The position numbers and the translations under genes are program-made. 10,914 nucleotides of DNA from Moraxella equi (GTDB lineage: Bacteria > Pseudomonadota > Gammaproteobacteria > Pseudomonadales > Moraxellaceae), in assembly GCF_002027555.1 (NCBI RefSeq), contig NZ_MXAP01000162.1, forward strand, positions 1-10,914, read 5' to 3'. Under the pieces are notes generated by a model. It worked only from the letters and a program-made list of their open reading frames with translations. It was not told the DNA's origin and searched no databases. Shown here piece after piece: positions 1 through 8,200 of the stretch (its first letter is position 1; each line of letters opens with the position of its first letter).

Positions 1-1
1 T

Positions 2-862
2 TGGGTTCGGTTGGTATATGCCTACGGCACCGAAGCTCAAAAAGAAAAATACCTACCCAAACTTGCCACAGGCGAGTACATCGGCTGTTTTGGCTTGACC
101 GAACCTGACGCAGGCTCTGACCCTGCTGGCATGAAAACCCGTGCCAAAAAAGTCGCAGGCGGTTATGAACTCACAGGCTCTAAAATGTGGATTACCAACT
201 CGTCTGTGGCGGATGTCTTCGTGGTTTGGGCAAAAGACGATGATGGTGAGATTCGTGGATTCATCCTAGACAAGGGCATGAAAGGTCTATCCGCCCCCAA
301 AATAGACGGCAAATTCTCCCTGCGTGCGTCCATCACAGGCGAGATAGTCATGGACAAGGTATTCGTACCCGAAGAAAATGCCTTTCCTGACATTCGCGGT
401 CTAAAAGGACCTTTTGGCTGTCTAAATAAAGCCCGTTACGGTATCGCATGGGGAGCGATGGGTGCGGCAGAGTTTTGTTTTCATGCTGCACGCACCTACA
501 CCCTAGAACGCAAGCAGTTTGACCGCCCCCTTGCTAACACTCAGCTGGTTCAACTAAAACTTGCTGATATGATGACCGAAATCACGCTTGGACTGCACGC
601 CGCCTTACAGGTAGGACGTTCGATTGACGATGATAAAGTTGCCCCGCCCATGATTTCACTCATCAAACGCAACAACTGCGGTAAAGCCCTAAATATCGCT
701 CGTACCGCTCGTGATATGCATGGTGGTAATGGCATTCATGATGAATTTCATGTGATTCGCCACGTCATGAACCTAGAAGCGGTCAATACCTATGAAGGCA
801 CGCACGACATTCACGCCTTGATATTAGGGCGTGCCATTACTGATTTACAGGCATTTTCATAA
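2..862 (+). CDS. gcdH: Glutaryl-CoA dehydrogenase, 3' part (cut by window start)
   Basis: This FAD-dependent acyl-CoA dehydrogenase oxidises and decarboxylates glutaryl-CoA to crotonyl-CoA in lysine, tryptophan and glutarate breakdown, in the cytoplasm. About 285 residues are visible, of roughly 390 in the family. The FAD/substrate-contact stretch [13 protein letters not shown] and the beta-domain motif GSKMWITNS are present. The C-terminal signature [19 protein letters not shown] is nearly identical to vertebrate GCDH and contains the catalytic base Glu (codon 794-796). This signature separates it from short-chain acyl-CoA dehydrogenases. The frame is open to the left edge, so there is no true start here. 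The first residues read WVRLV just before YAYG, where the family normally has a segment like LVMxPI. The leftmost 15-20 bases may therefore not be native gene sequence. The CoA-transferase for the preceding pathway step lies 86 nt downstream. Confidence 0.93.
   Translation, partial: WVRLVYAYGTEAQKEKYLPKLATGEYIGCFGLTEPDAGSDPAGMKTRAKKVAGGYELTGSKMWITNSSVADVFVVWAKDDDGEIRGFILDKGMKGLSAPKIDGKFSLRASITGEIVMDKVFVPEENAFPDIRGLKGPFGCLNKARYGIAWGAMGAAEFCFHAARTYTLERKQFDRPLANTQLVQLKLADMMTEITLGLHAALQVGRSIDDDKVAPPMISLIKRNNCGKALNIARTARDMHGGNGIHDEFHVIRHVMNLEAVNTYEGTHDIHALILGRAITDLQAFS
5..19 (+). repeat. Edge repeat, left copy
   Basis: GTTCGGTTGGTATAT is the exact complement of 10898-10912 at the other end of the window. 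If one AT unit is allowed to differ, the match extends into GCC. It lies where the gcdH reading departs from the family consensus. Confidence 0.5.
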
Positions 863-886
863 GTATCGCTCATCAGACTCCATTTT

Positions 887-912
887 TAAGGGCGAAGCGG
901 TTTTCGCCCTTA
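887..912 (+). terminator. Hairpin between gcdH and the CoA-transferase gene
   Basis: A perfect 10-bp stem (887-896 with 903-912, TAAGGGCGAA / TTCGCCCTTA) has a 6-nt loop and starts 25 nt after the gcdH stop. No clean T-run follows on the + strand (AGCTTTATC), so it could be a weak terminator, an attenuator or an mRNA-stabilising hairpin rather than a full stop. On the - strand a short T-run would follow it, but no gene lies there. Confidence 0.5.
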
Positions 913-948
913 GCTTTATCACACTTTATTAAAACATTAAGGACGACC

Positions 949-2110
949 ATGAATATCACGCCAAACGCCTTAGATGGCATTAAGGTCATTGACTTATCTC
1001 GTGTCTTGGCCGCTCCGTCCGCCACACAGATTTTGGCGGATTTTGGGGCGGACGTGATTAAGATAGAACGCCCCCATGTCGGTGATGAAACTCGCCATTG
1101 GAATCCGCCCAATTTTGTGGATGAGCATGGTCAGACAACCAGTGCTTATTTTGCCACCATCAATCGCAACAAACGCTCTTTAACCCTTGACATCACCAGT
1201 GAACATGGGCAAGCAGTCATTAAGGCATTGGTAAAAGACGCCGATGTTTTGGTTGAAAATTTTAAAGTGGGCAATCTTGCCAAATACGGCTTGGATTACG
1301 ACAGTCTAAAAGCCATCAATCCCCGCCGCCTTATCTATGCGTCCTTGACAGGCTTTGGACAGACAGGCGTGGACGCTCACAAGGCAGGTTATGATTACAT
1401 CATTCAAGGCTTGTCAGGACTCATGAGCATCACAGGCGAACCTGATGGACAACCCCAAAAAGTCGGCGTGGCGGTGGTGGATTTGTTTTCAGGGTTACAG
1501 CTGACGATTGGCATATTAATCGCCCTTTATGCTCGCACACACAGGGGTCGGGCAGCAGGTTGATGTGGCACTTTTTGATTCGTCGCTTGCCATGCTTGGC
1601 AATGTCGGCATGAATCACCTTGCCATAGGGGGCAGACCGCCACGGCTGGGTAATGCTCATGCCAGTATCGTGCCTTATCAAGTCTTTGGGGCAAGCGATG
1701 GGCATTTTATCGTGGCGTGTGGTAATGATGGACAGTTTATTAAGCTTTGTCAAGCATTAGGGCAGTCTTGGCATGATGATGAGCGATTTGCAACCAACCC
1801 AAACCGTGTTACCCATCGTGAGCATTTGGTACCGCTCATGCAGGCGGTATTTAACACCCAAACTCGCTCCCACTGGCTAAATCTATTAGAACAACATGGC
1901 GTACCTTGTGGTTCTATCAACAGCATTGATGAAGCCCTAAATCTCCCCCAAACCCATGACAGGCGAATGGTTGTCAGTTTTGATGACAGTCCCATCAAGG
2001 TACTGGGCAACCCCATCAAACTCTCTGCCACGCCTGCCACTTACACACGTCCCCCGCCAACATTGGGGCAGGATAATGATGATATTTTGGCACAGTTAGC
2101 ATTAACCTAA
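949..2110 (+). pseudogene. Class III CoA-transferase (succinyl-CoA:glutarate type), frameshifted
   Basis: This CaiB/BaiF-family enzyme is expected to move CoA from succinyl-CoA to glutarate, feeding the dehydrogenase encoded just upstream (the pair called gcdH-gcdG in Pseudomonas). ATG 949 has a TAAGGA ribosome site at 938-943. The first fragment (949-1563, 204 residues) holds the N-terminal family motif IKVIDLSRVLAAPSATQILADFGADVIKIE and the likely catalytic Asp178 in VVDLFSG. The rest (about 1541-2110) continues in the next frame with TGVGQQVDVALFD, a conserved family block. The break lies in CACACACA at 1536-1543. One more CA unit would read ALYARTHTGVGQQ and give one 387-residue protein, close to the usual family length. 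As written, the product stops early and lacks its second half, so it is probably inactive. A sequencing error is the main alternative. I am confident of the family; the substrate is inferred from the neighbour. Confidence 0.85.
1536..1543 (+). repeat. (CA)4 tract at the frameshift site
   Basis: Four CA units lie exactly where the reading frame of the CoA-transferase changes from the frame of 949 to the frame of 1529. Gaining one CA unit, or losing one base of the adjoining GGGG (1544-1547), restores the frame. The CA gain gives the family consensus TGxGQ at the right spacing, while the G loss would give HRVGQQ, so the tract is the more likely site of change. Confidence 0.7.
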
Positions 2111-2132
2111 TCCAACAAGACTGCCCCGCCCT

Positions 2133-2160
2133 TTGTTTATTGATTAAAATTTGTTATACT
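2133..2160 (+). promoter_or_regulatory. Sigma-70-type promoter for the EEP gene
   Basis: TTGTTT (2133-2138) and TATACT (2155-2160) are separated by 16 nt and end 31 nt before the GTG start of the next gene. They lie in the 81-nt gap after the CoA-transferase stop, which suggests that the EEP gene has its own transcript. Confidence 0.55.
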
Positions 2161-2191
2161 AACCTTTTTTATTGATAATAATAAGGGCGGT

Positions 2192-3292
2192 GTGGTGGCT
2201 TTGACAGTATTAGATTATGCTTGGCTTTCATTCATGCTATTGCCAGTGGTCGCAACTCTCCTGCCCTTAATCAAGCATGACCACTGGGTTTTTCGCATTT
2301 TTGACTTTCCCCGCTTGCAAATTGCCATCGTCAGCTTGATTTGCCTGCCGATTAATGCGATATTTGCCAGCACCCACCATCAAGCATTTTGGTTACTGGC
2401 TCTCATCAACGGCTTATGTCTTATTTATCAAGCCAGTCAAATCATCGCCTACACTCGCCTGCGTACGCCCGAAGTTGCCATTTATCATGGCACCGATGAT
2501 GAGCGAACGCTGTCACTACTGATCGCCAACGTCCTAACCGACAATCGCCAAGCCCATCTACTGCTCGAACAAATCCACCATTACCAACCCGACATTGTCC
2601 TTACCTTAGAAAGTGATGCATGGTGGCAAGACCATCTTGATACACTCACCGCACACGACTACCACTACACCATCAAAATCCCTCTTGATAACTTATATGG
2701 CATGCATTTGTATAGCCGTTTGGAGTTATCCGACAGCGAGATTCGCCACTGGGTGGCGGACGACATCCCTTCTATCAAATCCAAGCTCAAACTTCGCTCA
2801 AACGAATGGGTCTATATCTACTGCCTGCACCCCATGCCCCCTAGCCCCACCGAGTCTGCCACTGCCACCGACCGAGACGCCGAGCTACTACTGGTTGGGC
2901 GTGAGATTGAGTTTATGGACGAGCCTGTACTTGTGTTTGGCGATTTAAATGACGTGGCATGGTCATCGACCTCACAGCTGTTCCAAAAAATCAGTGGACT
3001 GCTCGACCCACGCAAAGGACGGGGATTGTTTAACACCTTTCATGCCAACTATCCGCTATTTCGCTGGCCTCTTGACCATATTTTTCACAGTCATGATTTT
3101 ATGGTAAAAGACATTCAGGTATTGCCCAACATTGGCTCTGACCATTTTCCTGTTTATGGTAAATTTCAATATCACCCCATCGCCACGCTCATCCAAGATG
3201 AACCCGAAGCCGATAGTGATGACATTGATGAAGCCTTGGATAAAATTGCCAAAAGCGAGCCTAATCAAGAAGTGGTGCGGGAAAAGTATTAA
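2192..3292 (+). CDS. Membrane-anchored endonuclease/exonuclease/phosphatase family protein
   Basis: The protein belongs to the EEP metal-dependent hydrolase superfamily (DNase I/exonuclease III/phosphodiesterase fold), but the substrate is unknown. Three hydrophobic segments at about residues 7-27, 42-60 and 65-87 anchor it in the inner membrane. The catalytic domain follows at about 105-327 and shows the family residues in order: Asn113 (LIANVL), Glu140 (LTLESD), His213 (LHPMPP), Asp251 and Asn253 (GDLND), Asp295-His296 (PLDHIF) and Ser316-Asp317-His318 (GSDHFPV). All metal-binding and catalytic positions seem intact, so an active enzyme is likely. The last 30 or so residues are acidic. The start is GTG 2192 or the adjoining GTG 2195. 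AAGGG at 2183-2187 lies 7 nt before 2195, which makes 2195 slightly better. The gene stands alone and converges with oprM. Confidence 0.85.
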   Translation: MVALTVLDYAWLSFMLLPVVATLLPLIKHDHWVFRIFDFPRLQIAIVSLICLPINAIFASTHHQAFWLLALINGLCLIYQASQIIAYTRLRTPEVAIYHGTDDERTLSLLIANVLTDNRQAHLLLEQIHHYQPDIVLTLESDAWWQDHLDTLTAHDYHYTIKIPLDNLYGMHLYSRLELSDSEIRHWVADDIPSIKSKLKLRSNEWVYIYCLHPMPPSPTESATATDRDAELLLVGREIEFMDEPVLVFGDLNDVAWSSTSQLFQKISGLLDPRKGRGLFNTFHANYPLFRWPLDHIFHSHDFMVKDIQVLPNIGSDHFPVYGKFQYHPIATLIQDEPEADSDDIDEALDKIAKSEPNQEVVREKY

Positions 3293-3328
3293 GATGGCTG
3301 TTGTTACACTCTATAAAATGAAAAAGTG

Positions 3329-3413
3329 CTACGGTTTCCGTTCGTGGTGAGATAAGTCGAACCATGACGGAAACCGACCCGCAGGCATAGCTCAGGGCGA
3401 ACGGTTTCCGTAG
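3329..3413. repeat. Three-copy palindromic element with alternative hairpins
   Basis: ACGGTTTCCGT occurs at 3331-3341 and again at 3401-3411, and its complement ACGGAAACCG lies between them at 3367-3376. The middle copy can pair for 10 bp with either outer copy. The left hairpin also gains GTGGT/ACCAT (3344-3348 with 3361-3365, one G-T pair) around a 12-nt loop. The outer edges, CTACGG and CCGTAG, are themselves inverted. It sits between the 3' ends of two converging genes, a usual place for REP-like dispersed palindromes or structured 3' ends. I do not recognise the family. Confidence 0.55.
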
Positions 3414-3441
3414 TAAAATTCAATTTTGTTAGCTGTAACTA

Positions 3442-3473
3442 AAAATCCGCAGCCTAGCCAGATTACGGATTTT
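3442..3473 (-). terminator. Terminator after oprM
   Basis: AAAATCCG (3442-3449) pairs with CGGATTTT (3466-3473), giving an 8-bp stem with a 16-nt loop, 15 nt beyond the oprM stop. On the - strand the stem is followed by a short T-run (GGATTTTTAG), as expected for the end of the acrAB-oprM transcript. The flanking T/A runs could make it work in both directions. Confidence 0.6.
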
Positions 3474-3488
3474 GTACTTTAATGACTA

Positions 3489-5177
3489 TTACGGAGTTGG
3501 TGTAGACTCATCCTGCACAGTGGGTGTGCCAGTACTCACTTCTGCATCATTGGTCGTGGCAAGCTTCGTTGCCACACCACCTACATTTGATGGCTCTACC
3601 ACACTGATATTATTAGGCTCAGGCTGTACAAGCTCTGGGCTGGTGGCAGTATTAGCGCCTTTAATTTGGGCATTTGCCAACTGCTCAGCAGTAGCAAGAC
3701 TTGCCGTCTGCATGGCCTCACGCTGTTTATTAAAGTTTGTAATCTGCTCAGCCGAGAGTGTCGCTCCCCCACCTAATACTTGATAAAGCTCAATCTGACT
3801 TAGAATTTTTTGTAATTCCAAATTCAAAATGCTTTGTTGATTGGCAAAAAGCGAACGCTCAGCATCTAGCACATTAAGATAATTATCAAGCCCCGAGCGA
3901 AAACGTGCGTGGGCAATGTTATAGGTTTCTTGATAATTTTTTTGTAGGCGATACTGTGAGTTTAGCTGATGTTCCATGGTGGCACGGGTAGCAAGCACAT
4001 CAGAGACTTCTTTAAATGCCGTTTGAATGGTTTTTTCATAATTCACCAAGGCTTGCTTTTGACCGATTTGTGCGACTTCATAATTAGCACGTCTGTATCC
4101 TGCATCAAAAATTGGCAAGCTAATAGATGGACCCACTGACCAACTAAACGCCCCTGATTTGAACAAATCCCCCAAATCAGTGGAGCCATAGCCGATGTTG
4201 CTTGATAGTCTAATGCTAGGAAAATAGGCAGCACGAGCCACATTGATGTTCGCTCCTGCTGCTTTTAGGCGATGTTCAGCTTGGACGATGTCAGGACGAT
4301 AGTATAACAACTCACTGGGCAGACCCGTACTAAATAGACTTTGCGTGGTGATGTTATTTACGCCTAAATCAGGCAATAGCTCCACAGGTATCGGGGTTCC
4401 CAATAATAACTGTAAGGCATTTTTTGTTTTTAAGATATTGGTATCCGCCTGATAGACTGCCAATTTGGCAGATTCTAGCGACGCTTCGGCTTGCAGACTG
4501 GTTGATTTGGCATCAATGCCCGCCTCAAAACGCTTATTGTTAATGAATAGCGAATGCTCACGGGTTTTTAACGTTTCTAGGGCGAGCTGACGTTGTGCCA
4601 TGACATAGCTAAGATTGACATAGCCTTGGGCGATTGCTGAGATGATAGAAATTTGAGCCGCGTCTTTGGCGGAATTTTGTGCCAGATAGTCATGTAGTGC
4701 TGCTTCTTTGGCACTAGCAACCCGACCCCACAAATCAAGCTCATAACTTGACAGAGCAAGTCCAACATTATAATTGGTGCTAGGATTTCTATCACGAGCA
4801 TCTGCCCCACGAGTTGCCCCGCCCGATACGCCAATATTGGGGTAGGCATTGGCATTGGTGATCTGATACTGAGCCCTGGCACTTTGCACCGCCAAGATGG
4901 CTGATTGTAAGTCTTTATTGTGAGTCAGACCCATTTCAATCAAGGCTTTTAATTTAGGGTCGGCATAAAAATCTTGCCAACGCATGCCTGCCAAACTTGG
5001 TGCCTCAGGCGTGCTGATGGTTGTATTAACATCAAGCACTTCATAAGGCAACTCTACAGGCACTTTTGGCTGAGCCAGTACACTTTGTGATTTTTGGGGA
5101 ATGGTACTACACGCAGTCATGAACAAGGCAAGCGTGCTTAGCATGAACACACGTGATGTTTTTATGTTATTTTTCAT
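3489..5177 (-). CDS. oprM: Outer-membrane efflux channel lipoprotein, OprM/TolC family
   Basis: This is the outer-membrane exit duct of the tripartite pump, which forms a trimeric beta-barrel with a long periplasmic alpha-helical tunnel. The first 23 residues are a lipoprotein signal (MKNNIK, a hydrophobic stretch, then FMTAC with Cys23 as lipidation site). Two OEP repeats follow at about 65-260 and 285-470. Typical OprM-family segments include GMRWQDFYADPKLKALIE, LSSYELDLWGRV, GLPSELLYYRPDIVQAEHRL and the end block YQVLGGG at about 465-471. Family members usually end 10-25 residues after this block, but here 91 more residues follow, rich in Thr, Ala, Glu, Pro and Asn. The start ATG 5177 has GAGAG 5 nt upstream. 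It is the third gene of the operon, separated from acrB by 89 nt that contain a strong stem. The same channel could serve other pumps in the cell. Confidence 0.95.
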   Translation of the reverse strand: MKNNIKTSRVFMLSTLALFMTACSTIPQKSQSVLAQPKVPVELPYEVLDVNTTISTPEAPSLAGMRWQDFYADPKLKALIEMGLTHNKDLQSAILAVQSARAQYQITNANAYPNIGVSGGATRGADARDRNPSTNYNVGLALSSYELDLWGRVASAKEAALHDYLAQNSAKDAAQISIISAIAQGYVNLSYVMAQRQLALETLKTREHSLFINNKRFEAGIDAKSTSLQAEASLESAKLAVYQADTNILKTKNALQLLLGTPIPVELLPDLGVNNITTQSLFSTGLPSELLYYRPDIVQAEHRLKAAGANINVARAAYFPSIRLSSNIGYGSTDLGDLFKSGAFSWSVGPSISLPIFDAGYRRANYEVAQIGQKQALVNYEKTIQTAFKEVSDVLATRATMEHQLNSQYRLQKNYQETYNIAHARFRSGLDNYLNVLDAERSLFANQQSILNLELQKILSQIELYQVLGGGATLSAEQITNFNKQREAMQTASLATAEQLANAQIKGANTATSPELVQPEPNNISVVEPSNVGGVATKLATTNDAEVSTGTPTVQDESTPTP

Positions 5178-5192
5178 AATATCTCTCTTTAA

Positions 5193-5240
5193 CCAAATTA
5201 GCCCAAATCATGTCATGATACACAATGCAGGCTAATTTGG
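5193..5240 (-). promoter_or_regulatory. 11-bp inverted repeat between acrB and oprM
   Basis: CCAAATTAGCC (5193-5203) and GGCTAATTTGG (5230-5240) are perfect complements separated by 26 nt. Inside lies a second palindrome, ATCATG-T-CATGAT (5207-5219). The stem begins 27 nt after the acrB stop and ends 15 nt before the oprM start codon, next to its ribosome site. There is no T-run, so it is not an obvious terminator. It could be a processing or stability hairpin setting the oprM level, or an operator. The function is inferred from position only. Confidence 0.5.
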
Positions 5241-5266
5241 CAATGTCTTCCTATTGGTTGCCACGC

Positions 5267-8200
5267 TTAGGCGTTATGAACGTCCGCATTCGTTGTCTTT
5301 TTATATTTGTGGGGGAAAATCGAACGCACCCACACATAGAACATCGGAATAAAGAACACGCCCAAGAAAGTCGCCGTGATAACGCCACCGACCACACTCG
5401 TACCAACAGCGTTTTGGCTGCCAGAGCCTGCCCCTGTGGCAATCATGAGTGGCACCACGCCAATACCAAAAGCAAGCGATGTCATGATGATCGGACGCAG
5501 TCGCATACGAGCTGCTGTCATGACCGACTCTTTTAAGGATTTGCCCGACTCTTGGATTTCTTTGGCAAATTCAATAATCAAAATGGCGTTTTTGGCGGAC
5601 AGACCGATGACCGTCAATAGACCCACCTGTAAGTACACGTCATTGGCAAAGCCACGCAGCATGGTAAAGATGACCGCACCGACAACCCCCAGTGGAATTA
5701 CCAGCATGACCGAGAATGGAATCGACCAGCTCTCATACAACGCCGCCAAACATAGGAATACCACCAGCATGGAGATGATATAAAGTGGCAATGCTTGACC
5801 GCCTGATTTACGCTCTTCTAGTGACAGACCTGTCCACTCATAACCAATGCCCTCAGGCAGTTGTGCAATCATCTCTTCCATGGCAAGCATGGCATCACCG
5901 GTACTCTTACCAGGGGCGGCAGCACCTTGAACATTTAGTGATGACAGACCATTATAGCGGTTTAAGCCAGGGCTACCAAACTGCCATTCGCTGTCTGAGA
6001 ATGCCCCAAAGCTAATCATCTGTCCCTCGGCATTACGCACGTGCCATTTGCTGATGTCCTCAGGCGTGGCACGGCTGTCAGGATTACCTTGCATGTACAC
6101 CTTTTTGATACGACCACGGTCAATAAAGTCATTAACATAGCTGCCGCCAAAGGCTTGGGCAAGCGTGGCATTGACAGTTGCCATATTTAGGTTATAGGCA
6201 GCTGCTTGCTCTTGGTTGATGTTAACTTTGAGTTTGGGGGCATCTTCTTGACCATTAGGACGGACACCTGCCACAGTTGGATTTTGGGCAGACATGCCAA
6301 GTAGCATATTACGAGCTTCCAACAACTTCTCATGACCCACACCACCGATGTCTTGGAGCTGTAAATCAAAGCCACTGGCATTACCAAAACCTTGAATCGC
6401 AGGTGGGGCAATTGGATACACAAGTGTCGCCTCTGGAATCATGACATTAAGTGCCATGGCACGCCCTGCAATCGCCTGTGCCACGCTCTCATCCGAGGTA
6501 CGCTCACTCCAATCTTTTAATTTAACAAACGCCAAACCCGCATTTTGACCACTTGCCCCAAAGCTAAACCCTGAGATGGTAAAGACCGACTCTACGTTAT
6601 CCGCCTCTTGTTCACGAAAGTAGCCACCCACCTTTTCCATGACCGCAGCAGTTTGATCAAGCGTCGAACCTGCTGGCAGCTGCACCAATGTCATGAGCAT
6701 ACCTTGGTCTTCTTCTGGTACAAATGAGCTTGGCAAACGCACAAAAATCAGTGCCAATACTGCAATCACACCTGCATAGGCGATGGCAAAGAGCCATTTG
6801 GCATTAAAGGTTTTACCGACAAAGCTCTCATAACTACGACTGGCTTTAAAGAAAAAGCGGTTAAACCAACCAAAAAAGCCTTTTTGAGTATGGATGTCTT
6901 TATGAGCTTGGCGTTTTAGGATGGTCACACATAAAGCAGGGGTGAACACCAGTGCAATCACTGCCGACAGCGACATGCTGGTGATAAGAGTTGCAGCAAA
7001 CTGACGATAAATCACCCCAGACGAACCACCAAAGAAAATCATCGGTACAAATACCACTGATAGAATCAAGGCAATCCCAATAACCACCTTACTAATCTCA
7101 CCCATTGACTGAATGGTTGCATCTTTGACCGAGATATTCGGGTCTTCTTCTAAGATACGCTCAACGTTCTCCACAACAACAATGGCGTCATCGACAAGCA
7201 GACCGATGGCAAGCACCATCGCAAACATGGTCAAAATATTAATGGTAAAACCAAAAAACAGCAGTACCGCAAACGTTCCTAGGATAACCACAGGCACGGC
7301 AAGTGTGGGGATGATGGTCGCACGCCAGTTCTGCAAGAATAAGAACATGACTAAGAATACCAACACAATCGCCTCTAATAGCGTCATCACCACCTGCTTG
7401 ATGGATAACTTCACAAATGGTGTGGTATCATAAGGCACGACAATTTTTAAACCCTTGGGAAAACCTTGTGATAACTCATCAAGCCTTTGTTGTACCGCTT
7501 CACGCACTTCTAAGGCATTGGCACCAGAGGCGAGCATGATACCCATACCCGCGGCTTCTTGTCCATTATAGAGGGTTTTTACTGCGTAGCTCTCTGAACC
7601 CAGCTCAATATCCGCCACGTCTCGTAGATAGACTTTCGCCCCTGACGTGTCAGTTTTGACCAAAATATTACCAAATTCTTCAGGTGTCTGTAAAAAGCTC
7701 TGTACACTTACAGTAGCATTAATCACTTGGCGATCAAGATCGGTTGGCAAATTGGCAAGCTGACCTGCTGACACCTGCACGTTTTGCGACTGTATCGCTG
7801 CTGAGATGTCAGATGGCATGAGTGAATAAGATGATAATTTGGCAGGGTCTAGCCAAATCCTCATGGCATAAGGCGAGCCAAACACGTTTAGCGAACCCAC
7901 ACCATTGACACGGCTTAGACTGTCCACCACGTTTGAGTTGATGTAGTCAGCAATGTCCGACTGGGTCATACTGCCATCTTCTGAGATAAAAGACGCCACC
8001 ATCAAGAAACTACTGCTCGACTTGTTTACCGACACGCCTTGACGCTGTACGTCAGCAGGCAGAGAACTGGTCGCTGCTTGTAGTTTGTTTTGCACCTGCA
8101 CCTGTGCGGTGTCTGGATTGACCCCGTTTTCAAAGGTAAGCGTAATAGACGCCGAACCATTGGCTGATGAGCTTGATGACATATACATGAGTCCATCAAG

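Noticed and set aside
1529..2110. A separate gene starting at ATG 1529
   Set aside because: Its start lies inside the first fragment, has no ribosome site and begins in the middle of a conserved CoA-transferase block. It is the second half of the broken gene.
3329..3413. A CRISPR-like repeat array
   Set aside because: Only three short copies are present, one of them inverted, with unequal spacers and no cas genes. This is a palindromic element, not an array.
3472..3783. A 103-residue + strand ORF and other + strand ORFs across 3472-9530
   Set aside because: They are antisense shadows of oprM, acrB and acrA, with no recognisable family or ribosome sites.
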